Source: Symbiodinium sp. CCMP2592 (Eukaryota > Sar > Dinophyceae > Suessiales > Symbiodiniaceae). Taken from it: DNA of 64,000 nt. Numbering within the stretch: the stretch's first letter is position 1; every line of letters starts with the position of its first letter. This document shows, one piece after another, positions 8,820 to 17,903 of the stretch. The DNA is taken from NCBI GenBank assembly GCA_905221615.1, contig CAJNDT010001236.1, positions 906,501 to 970,500 on the forward strand, read 5' to 3'. The position numbers and the translations under genes were made by a program. The notes under the pieces are model-generated. The model saw nothing but the letters and a program-made list of their open reading frames with translations, did no database searches and was not told the DNA's origin.

Positions 8820-9260
8820 CTACACCTCAAACCCCAAACCCCAAACCTTATCCCAGAAGACTAGACCCTAAGCTCTAAACCTCGGACCCAAACCCTAAAC
8901 CCTAGTCTTCAACTACCAAACCCTACTGTTTTGTAGGTTCTTACTATAAACCCTATAACATGCAATTCATAGGGACCCGACAAAAAAAGTAGGGTTTGGT
9001 TCATTGAGGCAAAACTCCAACCTAAAGCCCCACGAGTCTTCTGTCGCAGGTCCCCGAGCCTCAAAACACCCTTTGCAACGGTGAGGGCGAGCTGCGGCTC
9101 AGCTGCAAGGGCTCTTTTCTGACTGTGTAGGGGGGCGGCGGGGGGGGGGGGTAGGTTTAGGGTTTGGGGTTTAAGGATTAGGGTTTATTACGACTTTCAG
9201 GGCTTAGGGTTTTAGGGTTTATAGGGTTTATAGGGTTTATGGGGTTTTAGGGCTTCAGCG
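8820..9260. repeat. Degenerate telomere-like repeats, converging orientations
   Basis: CCCTAAA/CCCCAAACC units at 8826-8930 switch to TTTAGGG/TTTATAGGG units at 9160-9250. Between them lies an exon-like island and a G-rich run at 9130-9152. TTTAGGG is the plant-type telomere unit reported in dinoflagellates. Confidence 0.7.
9050..9130 (+). other. Exon-like island (possible host exon)
   Basis: After a pyrimidine-rich CTGTCGCAG acceptor the frame reads VPEPQNTLCNGEGELRLSCK and ends in TAG at 9128-9130. A GTGAGG at 9081 is a possible donor giving a 31-nt exon. The GC-rich coding-like tract stands out from its repeat surroundings. The family is unknown and no start is assignable. Confidence 0.25.
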
Positions 9261-9456
9261 TTTAGAGATTAGGGTTCGGGGTTTTGCAAAAAGGGGATGC
9301 AGGGCTGAGGGGATTTGACTCGAAGTGTGGGTCACGGTTTCGGGTCTGCTATGGTATGCTCACCCTAAACCCTAAACCCTCATGCAGAGCTGCAGCGAGA
9401 AGGGAGCGGTAAGGAGGCCGAAGCCAAAGGCCGAGAGAAGTCCCACCGTAGGACGT

Positions 9457-9563
9457 AATATAGGGGCCTAAACAGTTACCTGTACTATTTTGGAGTTTGC
9501 TTCTTATACTTATAGTATAATGGGCCCCAGAACCCTATTCTAATTATTAAGGCCCTACATTAG
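9457..9563. repeat. MITE-like element, family F copy 2
   Basis: The left arm TAATATAGGGGCCTAAACAG... and right arm ...CTAATTATTAAGGCCCTACATTA correspond to the copy at 7805 in reverse orientation, sharing TACTATTTTGGAGT. Confidence 0.55.
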
Positions 9564-9854
9564 GCCAGCGAGGCCGCACGTGTTTGAATGACCGTTTTGG
9601 TTTTGGGAACTAGCTTTGACCCAAATATAATATATGTTCGGTGTTTTACAGCGGTAGAAGCTCAAGGGGCTATTGCATATGATATTCTTAACTTGGGGTC
9701 TAAGGGGGTTATGGTTTTCAACCGCTGCAGCGTGCCCGGCACTGTTCATTTTAGGTGTCGGGGTTGGGCGGTTATCGATGAGCCTTCAAGTAGTAGCCCC
9801 AAACCGTCTGCAGCTCAGGATACCTTTCCTTAACAAATATTTTTTAACCCTTTA
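9564..9854. other. Non-coding stretch, nothing recognised
   Basis: Short open frames on both strands have no protein-like character and no repeats stand out. Confidence 0.35.
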
Positions 9855-10135
9855 ACAGCAACCTGCAACCCTAAACCCTAAACCCTAAACTGTGGCTCAG
9901 GATACCCTTCCTTACCAAAACTGGCTCTTGCATGCTGTCCGCCGCAGCTGGGGGCGGCTGGGTCGAGGAGCGGGCGTCGGGTGAAGAGTTCTGCTGATAG
10001 GGCTTCCCGGTTTAGGGTTTATAGGATTTATAGGGTTTATAGGGTTTACAGGGTTTATAGGTTTATAGGGTTTAGGCTTTATTGGGTTTAGGCTTTATAG
10101 GGTTTTAGGGTTCAGGGTTTAGGGTTTAGGGTCCA
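9855..10135. repeat. Telomere-like repeat clusters
   Basis: CCCTAAA units at 9870-9890 and TTTATAGGG/TTTAGGG units at 10010-10130 flank a GC-rich tract at 9935-9990 that begins after CCGCCGCAG and may be a small exon. Confidence 0.65.
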
Positions 10136-10545
10136 ACTCGCCACATTTCCTCTCCTCGAGGACTTCCAGAACCTACTTCGCACAACGCCTCAGGTGATCT
10201 GTGATTTGGTCCGAAAAACCTACTAAACGCCTTAGGTGATCTGTTATTTGGTCCGAAAAAACTACTATCACTTGTAGCTCTGACATGATTGGAATGCGAA
10301 GTGTTCAGGCCCCACTGATTGGTTTAGATCTACCCGAGCTCAGTATCAGCATCAAGCATCGAAGTTCATTTGGGTTTGCGTCTAGGGTTGCAGCGCTGAG
10401 AGGGACAACAAAGGCCTGCCTGCAGAAACGTGGAGTCACCATGCCAGGACATACTTGCAGCAACAACTAGCCTTCCGAGTCCTATTTGAGGGTAACGACC
10501 GGCAGCCAGAAGAGGGGCTATGTGGCTGTAGTTGGGGACATAGTC
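10136..10545. other. Spacer with a short direct repeat
   Basis: Two close copies of CGCCTCAGGTGATCTGTGAT/CGCCTTAGGTGATCTGTTAT, each followed by TTGGTCCGAAAAA and ending in ACTACTA/CTACTAA, lie at 10186-10265. No gene is evident. Confidence 0.45.
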
Positions 10546-10654
10546 CCCAGAGAGCCCAATACCCTTTAATTAAGGAACAGACCTTAAATCATAATATGAA
10601 GCCCTATACAATTTAAGCCATATTGCTTAATCAAGGGGTATTGGGCTCTCTGGG
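10546..10654. repeat. MITE-like element, family E copy 1, with 5 bp target duplication
   Basis: Perfect 19 bp terminal inverted repeats, CCCAGAGAGCCCAATACCC, are flanked by TAGTC on both sides (10541-10545 and 10655-10659). A second copy is at 30150. Non-autonomous DNA transposon type. Confidence 0.75.
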
Positions 10655-10754
10655 TAGTCTCCAGTAGCCCGACCTCTGTATGTAATCTACACACAGAAGT
10701 TACGCCCCTATAAAATCCTCAGCCGCGGCCCTTCAGCAACCAGTATTTTTTAGG

Positions 10755-11180
10755 GTTTAGGAGGTACCCTAAAACCTACACCCTAAACCCTAAACTGCCG
10801 GTATCCAGCTCTTTGAGGACCCCGCGTGCAACCCTAGACTCAAGGCCAGCATACCCTGCAACCCCAAAACTAAACAAATATTCATTATGTGTGCATATGT
10901 ATATATCAAGTATATGCCCCGTCATTGAAACATTATGCGTACCCTTCAAGGAACCCTAAACCCTGAAAATCGTGTTCACAAGAGAGTCCCAATGAAAGGT
11001 TAAGGAAGCTAAAAGGTGAAGCCCAATGCCCCAGACCGTTAACCCTAAACCCTAAACCCTAAACCCCAAACCCTAAACCCTAAACCCCAAACCCATTTCG
11101 GTCCCATTTTTCAAACCCCTAGAGTTCCTTGACAGGAACCCTCACCCAACGCACCTACCCTAAACAAAACCCTCAACGTT
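10755..11180. repeat. Telomere-like repeat clusters
   Basis: CCCTAAA and CCCCAAA units occur at 10780-10798 and 11040-11100 as a near-tandem run of about eight units, with scattered single units between. Confidence 0.7.
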
Positions 11181-11233
11181 GGGCCTATACCCTAAACCAA
11201 CCCGGTCAGCCTAAACCGGAAACAAAGTAGCTG

Positions 11234-11347
11234 CTACGGTTGATGTTATAAATTTATAAATCCTGCATTACCTTAAGGACCTTTATCTATGAGCATGATG
11301 GTATATTCAGTATGATGGGCAATGCAGGGTTTGTATCATCAACCGTA
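11234..11347. repeat. MITE-like element, family C copy 2
   Basis: Arms TACGGTTGATG...AATCCTGCATTACC on the left are mirrored by GGCAATGCAGG...ATCATCAACCGTA on the right; compare the copy at 27930. Confidence 0.65.
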
Positions 11348-11562
11348 TGTGTAGACTTTAGACCCCAAGGTAGGTACTATTTGTAGACTCGGAACCCTGA
11401 ACTAAGCCCGAAACCCTAAACCATAAACCCTAAACCCTAAACCGCTCGAAACCACACGTTAAGCTTCAAGAGCCCCCCTGCACAGTGAGGATCAGCCTGG
11501 GCTCAGCTTGCTCAGGGCGGTGTCCGGCCTGGATATTTCACAAAGGGTTTAGGGTTTAGGGT

Positions 11563-11655
11563 TTGTCAAAATTATGGTCCCTTTTTGGGTGCCGATTAAA
11601 TTACGCCACCTATTATTTGGGGAACCCACGAAGGGATTTTAACTTTGACAACCAC
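11563..11655. repeat. MITE-like element, family B copy 2, next to TTTAGGG repeats
   Basis: TTGTCAAAATTATGGTCCC and TTTTAACTTTGACAA form the arms, with the CACCTATTATTTGGGG inner block shared with 8501 and 62228. It directly follows TTTAGGG units at 11545-11563. Confidence 0.6.
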
Positions 11656-11829
11656 CCATAAGGGTCTCATAAAGGCTGCATACAGGGCACAGGGTTCAGT
11701 TCTACTGTGATTGGTAAATGCGGGTTGTATGATTTTCATGAGGCTTTATGTGTCGGTTTTCAGGGCACAAGCATCCGTGTCAGGCACCCTGAACTGAATC
11801 CCGAACCCCAAAATTGAGCTTAAAAAGAG

Positions 11830-11992
11830 CCCGCCCCCGCTGTGTATGTATGCATGCATGTATGTATGTATATATGTAATATGCTTTGTGTATGTATGTA
11901 TACCCGTGCCCTTGCACAACATCTTGTTGCAGAGAGTGTAGGGTCGTGGGCAAATGGGGGAGGGTATAAATGGTTGTGCGCTGTGCGTTCTC

Positions 11993-12023
<31 letters not shown>
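11830..12023. repeat. ATGT-type microsatellite and poly(C) tract
   Basis: TGTATGTATGCATGCATG repeats at 11840-11905 and a run of about 30 C at 11994-12023. Open frames over these are low-complexity artefacts. Confidence 0.8.
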
Positions 12024-12029
<6 letters not shown>

Positions 12030-12087
12030 ATCCCCCCCAAATATACAGGAGCCTGAACCCTGGAGGCTTGGAGGACTCCCGCTACAG

Positions 12088-12139
12088 GCGCGCCGCACAG
12101 CGCATTGTACCCCGCTTGGCCCGCGCGCTACGCACCCGC
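12088..12139 (+). other. Exon-like island (possible host exon)
   Basis: A GC-rich 52 nt tract after GCTACAG, ending before GTAATTT. One frame reads RAAQRIVPRLARALRTR, a basic amphipathic stretch. Family unknown. Confidence 0.25.
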
Positions 12140-12389
12140 GTAATTTCCACAGTAAGGATAGGGTTTCGAGGCAAAACAGAGTAACATTATTCCTACGCCG
12201 AAGGCCTCCAAGCAGGGCTTCCTGCGAGCACTAAGCAACATGTTCTAGGCAGCACTCAGCAAGATTACTCGTGTGCCAAAATTTCCAAGCAAGGCTATGT
12301 AAAATTCCTTAGAAAAGGCTTCCGGGCAATACTTCGTAACATTACAGGAGAGCATGTGCGGAGAATGCCATATACATACACAGACACGC

Positions 12390-12390
<1 letters not shown>

Positions 12391-12446
<56 letters not shown>

Positions 12447-12776
12447 CTCAGAGCAAAAAGGGAAAACCATCCTGTTCCACAGGAGGGGGGGAGATAGAAT
12501 GGCCATACATTCAGAAAGACATGGTGCGTGTGTGTGTGTGTGTGTCTCAGAGCAAAAGGGAAAACTATCCTGTTCCACAGGGGGGGGGTTGGAAAATAGG
12601 GCAAACCATCCTGTTCCGCAGGGGGGGGGGGGATAGACAAGGCAAACCATGCCGTTCCACAGGGGGGGGGGGGGGGGGAGAATACACGTCGATTACTTAT
12701 GAAAATATATCAGAGTACCTATAACAGGATACCATATAGGGGGGGGAGGGGGGGAAGGGGGGGGAGGGGGGGGGGG
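12391..12776. repeat. GT microsatellite plus minisatellite with poly(G) tails
   Basis: (GT)n at 12391-12438 and again at 12525-12543. Between and after are four diverged units ending in CTGTTCCACAG or CTGTTCCGCAG followed by 7-19 G (about 12470, 12565, 12610, 12650), then more G runs to 12776. The shared core is GGCAAACCATCCTGTTCC or close. Confidence 0.75.
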
Positions 12777-12789
12777 CCGCCGGGGCGCA

Positions 12790-13590
12790 ACCATAAATAG
12801 GGTTCAGGGTTTAAAGGGTCAAGCGTTTGGGTTTAGGGTTAAGGGTTTAGGGTACTTCGGGCTTAGATTTAGCATGGTTTTGTTCAGTGAACGTGCTTTG
12901 GGTTGTCTTCGCGGTGGGGGTTTCGGGCTTTGTCCCTTTAGTTAATAATGTATCTGTTTATGTATATGTATATACATATACATGTGTATGTATATAATAT
13001 GTATATTTATATTGATATGTTTCGATTTTTTATTTATTTATGTGTTTGTGCATGTGCGGGCGCAAACACACATGCATGCATATACATAGTGGGGTGTAGA
13101 ACTTAACGAACCTTCGATAGCCCTGAGGTTCCCGAGAGCAGGCCCAAAACCCTAAACTCCTAAACCCTAAATCCCTAAAACCCCTAACCCCAGAACCCTA
13201 AGCCCTCAACCCCTGAACCCTAAATCCCTAAAACCCCTGGCCCTAACCCCAGAACCCTAAGCCCTCAACCCCTAAACCCTACATCCCTAAACCCCAAACC
13301 CCAAAACCCTAAGCCCTCAACCCCAAAACACTAAACTTCGAAAGCCCTGAGGTACCCGAGAGCAGGCAGCACGCAAAGGCCGCAGAGGCGAACTTCGGCC
13401 GCGCCAGCAGCGGTAGCAGTGCCACTGAGACCTTTCCTGGGGTTTTGGGGTTTAGGGTTTAGTTCATATGGTTTGGGGGTTGGGGTTTAGGGGTTTAGGC
13501 TTTTGGTTTGGGGGTTTCGGTTTAGGGGTTTAGGTTTTTCGTTTGGGGGTTGGGGTTTAGGGGTTTAGGTTTTAGCGACCAATTTTGGGG
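12790..13590. repeat. Degenerate telomere-like repeats, with 60 bp tandem units
   Basis: At 13146-13325 about three tandem units of about 60 bp are built from CCCTAAACCCCTAACC and AGCCCTCAACCCC blocks. They are bracketed by direct repeats CCTTCGATAGCCCTGAGG (13110) and CTTCGAAAGCCCTGAGG (13337). From 13440 the opposite orientation, TTTAGGGGTTTAGG, appears in tandem units of about 50 bp. An exon-like GC-rich tract (ANFGRASSGSSATET in one frame) lies at 13390-13435. Confidence 0.65.
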
Positions 13591-13787
13591 CTCATTGGGT
13601 TTATAATATGGTTTAGAGGTTGATTAGAAGTACGCGGATTCAGGGTTTAGGGGGGGTTCTTGGGAAAGTCTAAGGGCTTAAAGGATGGGGCTTAGGGTGA
13701 TGAAGCTTTGGTTGTGCTCATCAGCCCGTGCTTGTTTGTCTTGTGTTAGGTTCAGGCTCTGATGTCTGCTTTTTGGGGATGCAGCCT

Positions 13788-13923
13788 TATCCCAGACCCC
13801 CGGGAGGATCTAGAAAGTACATCCCCTAATTTGGGGCCCGATGCTTCTAAGGGTACGTTATAGAACCCTCCATGAAAGGATCTACTTTTTGGATTGTGGA
13901 TCCTCCCGGGGTCCGGGAAGATG
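13788..13923. repeat. MITE-like element, family J
   Basis: The left arm CAGACCCCCGGGAGGATC and right arm GGATCCTCCCGGGGTCCGG are inverted, with matching AGAAAGTA/TACTTTTT inside. Single copy in this window. Confidence 0.6.
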
Positions 13924-14191
13924 ACGCTGAACTGGCTTCTCAAAAGGTCAGATCTTAAGCTAGGCATGAGGTCTCATCGGTGTCCTTGGCAAGATTTCGA
14001 TTTCGTTCGTAGTAGAACCTCACTGGGATATGTAAGTCTGTTTTATGTCCCAGAGGGACAGAGTGGGGGGTATGCATTGTTGGGACTTTCCTTAGGCTCG
14101 AGCACAGCGAAGCTTAGTCTCGTCGAGCTTGCCACAGGGTGGAAGTTGGAGAGAGGCAGAGACGACTGAAGCCCTGCCCCTAAACCCTAAA

Positions 14192-14405
14192 TTTAAGACA
14201 CTAAGCTAGCTATGCAAGCCCATTGGCCCGCCTCCAACGAATGTGGACCTTTTCCACGCGTCGAACCAAAAGCCTTCGAGTGGCGCGGTGCTTCCGGGTT
14301 TCTGGGAGAGGTCTGACCAGCTGATGCACAGTAGCGGAATCAAACAGCAGTGCGCAGTCTACAATCGTTAATCCAGGATGACATACGATCTTGGTGCTTC
14401 ACACT
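14192..14405 (-). repeat. 3' LTR of the copia element
   Basis: 214 bp, identical to 22831-23044. The last 66 nt of the pol frame run into it. In sense orientation the LTR begins AGTGTGAAGC and ends GTCTTAAA, so the ends are not a clean TG...CA. Confidence 0.95.
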
Positions 14406-17400
14406 GGTCTTCTTCTCTCCAAAATAACTACTGGCACGGGTTACCTCTCCAATGTCGATTGGCACGACGAGAGGCGTGCTTATCATGTCCCACCAATCCT
14501 TCGGATCGCTGGGCTTGGTCAAAATGTCTCCGTACTGGAGACCGCTCGGGACCCAACCGAGCGGCAACTTTGTGCTCCATTGCTCAGCTCTCAGGTTCTG
14601 GCGAAGAGCGGCTAGGTCGATGGCTAGCCGCCGGTCCGTAGGCACTCTCGGTACCCCCTCCTTGTGCACGTGGTCGTAGAGGGATCTGCAGTCGCTCAGG
14701 CAAAGTAGAGGTGAGCGGGCTTTGTCAACGGTGACCAGCTCGCCAGTCTTGACAGTCTCGTAGAAGGACCGTAGGTACTGTCCTCCTTCTACCCCTTCGA
14801 CGCAGGCCTGCGTCTCGGCTCCAAACGTACTCCTGCAGACTCTCTGACCCGCCTTCGAGCGCCAGTCGCCGATCGTAGCATTGCTCGGCACTCCGATCAG
14901 GCTTCGCATGTCCGCAAACATAGTGAGTCCGCCGAGCTGCGAGGCGACCTTGGAGTTGATTCTCTTGGCCTTGCGGGCCTTCTCCGCGAAGGGCCCTTCT
15001 CTCTGGAGTCCGGCCTCTCGGTCCTCAGCAGTGAGCTCGAAGTAGGGCTCATCGTGCTCAGCCTCGAGCGCATTCGCCCACGCGGCGTCGTGGTAGACGA
15101 GGATCCCGAAGTACTCCTCCTCGATGGGCTTGAAGGTGAGTCCACGATCCTTGTACATGGTCGCCCGCTGGGAGACTTGGTTTGTGAAGCGGACGTCCCC
15201 TATCGTGGGGTTCTTCTGCAGTTGCTGCGCAAGACTGACGCTGCACGTCAAGTCTGGCCGGGTTTGGGCCGAAAGCCAGCTCAAAGCCCCTATGAGGCTT
15301 TGGTTGTCAGTCCTCAATTCGAAGCTTGCCGGCTCTTCATCAGATAGGTGCCGAGGGATCTCGAGGAGAAAGAGCCGGCTCTCGACGTACTTGGTCTGGG
15401 TAACCGTCACCTCATTCCCCCCGCAGGAGATTTCGGACCCCACATAACTGAAGTCCCCAATGTCCCAGCGGTCTATCGCAAAAGCAGAAGAGAGACTCTT
15501 GCGAATCATCTCGCTGGTTGTGCCGCTGGCCACAATCAGGATGTCATCCACATGGGTCCCGAGGTAGCCAATGGGCTCGCCGATGAAGCGGTGGTCCTTC
15601 ATCTCTCGCAGCATAAAGATGCACGGGTCAAGGGGGCATTGGTCGAAGGCGTAGTCCTTGCCGTCGATCTCGAGGTGGACCTGAAAAATCCCTTTCTGGA
15701 GGTCCTGCCACCATTCTCTCGGCGAGGTTGCCAGTCCGAAGATGTTTTTCTTGATGAGGACCAGCTGCTCCGGCACTAAGCCGGGTAGCCCTGTGGTGGG
15801 CTGACTCAGATACAACGGCTCCTCACGGCTGATGTATCCCCCAGTCAAGAAAGCACACTGTATATCTCCGGCTGAAGCCTGCCAAGGATCGGGCTCCCGT
15901 AGACCGTTCGCCAAACGCTGCATCAAACAGGAGAATCCTGGCCTCGAGAGTGTGGGCGCATCCGTGCTCAGGTTCTCGATTCCAAGATCGGGATCGCGAT
16001 GGCCTCCGATGACGAGTCTACTCTTACACTTCCACTCTGGTTCTTCTCCTCGGTCTTGACCGCCCGACAGCCAGGCCTGTCTCGCTGCCCAGTTCTTGTC
16101 GCGGTAGGCCCATCTACATGGCAGGATCCGGGATGCGTCAACGGTGGCGCGGATCTTCCGTGACTCCTGAAGTGAAAGTGGCTCCAAGGCGTCGTAGGAA
16201 ATGTGCTCCTCCCACTGGGTGCGCTCGGCGTTCTTGAAGTTCTCCCTGGCGCTCTCAGGGATCTCGGACCACTTTAGCTCCTTCTCTTGTCTTTTGGCCT
16301 GGCCTCTTGTGGTCATCGCCCTCTTCAACATCATCACTTCGTCGGCCTGCTTGTCCTCGTTCACGGGGCGGGTCTTGCGCTTGATGCGGAAGGCCGGAGG
16401 TGTAGTAGATGCCGTGGCCGGGTCCGGTGGGTCCGGCTGTTCCATGTGATGGTCTCCATCACCATCGAGCATGACCGCGTCGTGCTCGGGCTCCTCGTTG
16501 AAGATGCTGGGCTCATAGTCGCTCAGGTGGTCATTCGGAATCTCGCCATCGAAGACCTCCGGGTCGTCGACGTCTTCTTGTAGTAGGCGCTCGACTTCTT
16601 TCTTCACCCCCTTCATCGCCAGGTATTCGCCTAGCTCTTCAGGTCCAGAGCTTCGTAGGTGTTCTGGTGCCGTCAACCGGCATCTACCTCCACGTGATAC
16701 CCAGTAGCTGCTGCCTTGCTTGCCGACCACAACGGCTGGCCCTGCCCAGTGCGGTCTTCTCCGGTCCTTCGGCTGGTTCCAGTAGTGCACGGGGTCGCCG
16801 ATGTCGTAGTCCTGCTTGGCTGTCCTTGCCCTTTGCATGAGCCCCCGGCGCAAGCGGTCGTCGCCTTGGGCTTGATGGAAGGCGACCCGAGCGCTGGCCC
16901 GGATAGCGGAAATCCTCTGGAACTTCGAGTCCGGGGTGAGGTCCCATGAAACGCCTTCTTCTCCATCAGGGTCACGGAGCTCAAGCGGTAGATGCGGGGA
17001 GCGACCGAAGACCCATTGGACTGGCGAATGACCGCACCTCCTGCGAAGCTCGTTCTTTGCCGCGCAAACCAGAGTGCCGGCAACTTCGACTTCGTCCTTG
17101 GTGATGCCAAGCTCGTAGTTCACGCGGTCCCATATCCCTTTGAACCAGCCAATTTGCCTCTCAGTGATCCCGCCCTGCCACTTGGCCTGGGCTGCGACAT
17201 CCTTGGTCTTGATGCCGTGCCAGTCGCACAGCCTTGCGACTCCGGCTTGCACCTTGCCGTCAAGGTCGATGGAGAAGGTCGAAGGCGGACCAAATGGCGT
17301 GATCCACATGTCGTTGACCGCCTTCTCCACATCTGGTCCGGCTTCACGCTCCAGCCTGGCAACCACGTGGTATGTGGTGGCCCAGTCGACGATGCTCAGG

Positions 17401-17903
17401 AAGGCGTGTTTCACGTCGTCGGAGTCGTGGACGTACATGATGTCTATCCCGACGCACATGTTGAAGTCCAAGAGCCGTGGCAAAGTACTCGGCCTCGAAA
17501 TCTGGGCCCCCTTCGTTGCCTGGCAGGCTTCGCGCTTCATCCCTTTGACGGCTTTGATGATACTCGGCTCGCACCCTGCTAAGCGCAGGTGGCGGCACAA
17601 ATCTTCATTGCGAGGGTGCCCGAGGTTCTGGTGGAGGCGCCTTAGTGAGGCGCTCACATGCCCAGGGACGCCGGTCTCGAACGTGATGCCGCTCCCATCG
17701 TACTTGGTCCGCTTCTCTTTGTCGCCGTCTGCTTCTTCGACGGCACACACTTGGTGAGCTCGCTCATGTCCTCCAAGTAGATGGTGCCCCTTCTTCGCTT
17801 TCCCGAGCAGGAGCATCCCTTTGCCCTCCTCCAAGGACTTATACTGGACGTACTCCTTGTAGAGCTCGGCGTAGATCTCGAGCCTGCTCCCCTTGATAAC
17901 CAC
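14340..17903 (-). CDS. Copia pol: integrase, reverse transcriptase, RNase H
   Basis: 1,187 codons, opening at GTG; the true protein enters from the preceding frame by a one-base shift near 17900. The integrase zinc region (residues 91-128) has HQNLGH but only one of the two usual cysteines (CQATK). The catalytic core has D154 (GIDIMY), D213 (FSIDLDG) and E248 (ITERQ), 34 residues between the last two, as in DD35E integrases. RT motif A is SAGDIQCAFLTGG (D680), and the active site is THVDDIL (VDD at 785-787). RNase H-like motifs YHDAAWAN, STFGAETQA and CLSDCRSL follow. Acts in virus-like particles and the nucleus to copy and integrate the element. The frame ends inside the 3' LTR. Confidence 0.9.
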   Translation of the reverse strand: MVIKGSRLEIYAELYKEYVQYKSLEEGKGMLLLGKAKKGHHLLGGHERAHQVCAVEEADGDKEKRTKYDGSGITFETGVPGHVSASLRRLHQNLGHPRNEDLCRHLRLAGCEPSIIKAVKGMKREACQATKGAQISRPSTLPRLLDFNMCVGIDIMYVHDSDDVKHAFLSIVDWATTYHVVARLEREAGPDVEKAVNDMWITPFGPPSTFSIDLDGKVQAGVARLCDWHGIKTKDVAAQAKWQGGITERQIGWFKGIWDRVNYELGITKDEVEVAGTLVCAAKNELRRRCGHSPVQWVFGRSPHLPLELRDPDGEEGVSWDLTPDSKFQRISAIRASARVAFHQAQGDDRLRRGLMQRARTAKQDYDIGDPVHYWNQPKDRRRPHWAGPAVVVGKQGSSYWVSRGGRCRLTAPEHLRSSGPEELGEYLAMKGVKKEVERLLQEDVDDPEVFDGEIPNDHLSDYEPSIFNEEPEHDAVMLDGDGDHHMEQPDPPDPATASTTPPAFRIKRKTRPVNEDKQADEVMMLKRAMTTRGQAKRQEKELKWSEIPESARENFKNAERTQWEEHISYDALEPLSLQESRKIRATVDASRILPCRWAYRDKNWAARQAWLSGGQDRGEEPEWKCKSRLVIGGHRDPDLGIENLSTDAPTLSRPGFSCLMQRLANGLREPDPWQASAGDIQCAFLTGGYISREEPLYLSQPTTGLPGLVPEQLVLIKKNIFGLATSPREWWQDLQKGIFQVHLEIDGKDYAFDQCPLDPCIFMLREMKDHRFIGEPIGYLGTHVDDILIVASGTTSEMIRKSLSSAFAIDRWDIGDFSYVGSEISCGGNEVTVTQTKYVESRLFLLEIPRHLSDEEPASFELRTDNQSLIGALSWLSAQTRPDLTCSVSLAQQLQKNPTIGDVRFTNQVSQRATMYKDRGLTFKPIEEEYFGILVYHDAAWANALEAEHDEPYFELTAEDREAGLQREGPFAEKARKAKRINSKVASQLGGLTMFADMRSLIGVPSNATIGDWRSKAGQRVCRSTFGAETQACVEGVEGGQYLRSFYETVKTGELVTVDKARSPLLCLSDCRSLYDHVHKEGVPRVPTDRRLAIDLAALRQNLRAEQWSTKLPLGWVPSGLQYGDILTKPSDPKDWWDMISTPLVVPIDIGEVTRASSYFGEKKTSVKHQDRMSSWINDCRLRTAV
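14406..14420 (-). other. Polypurine tract
   Basis: Sense GGAGAGAAGAAGACC directly precedes the 3' LTR, the usual site of plus-strand priming. It is also coding here (GEKKT near the pol C-terminus). Confidence 0.7.
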
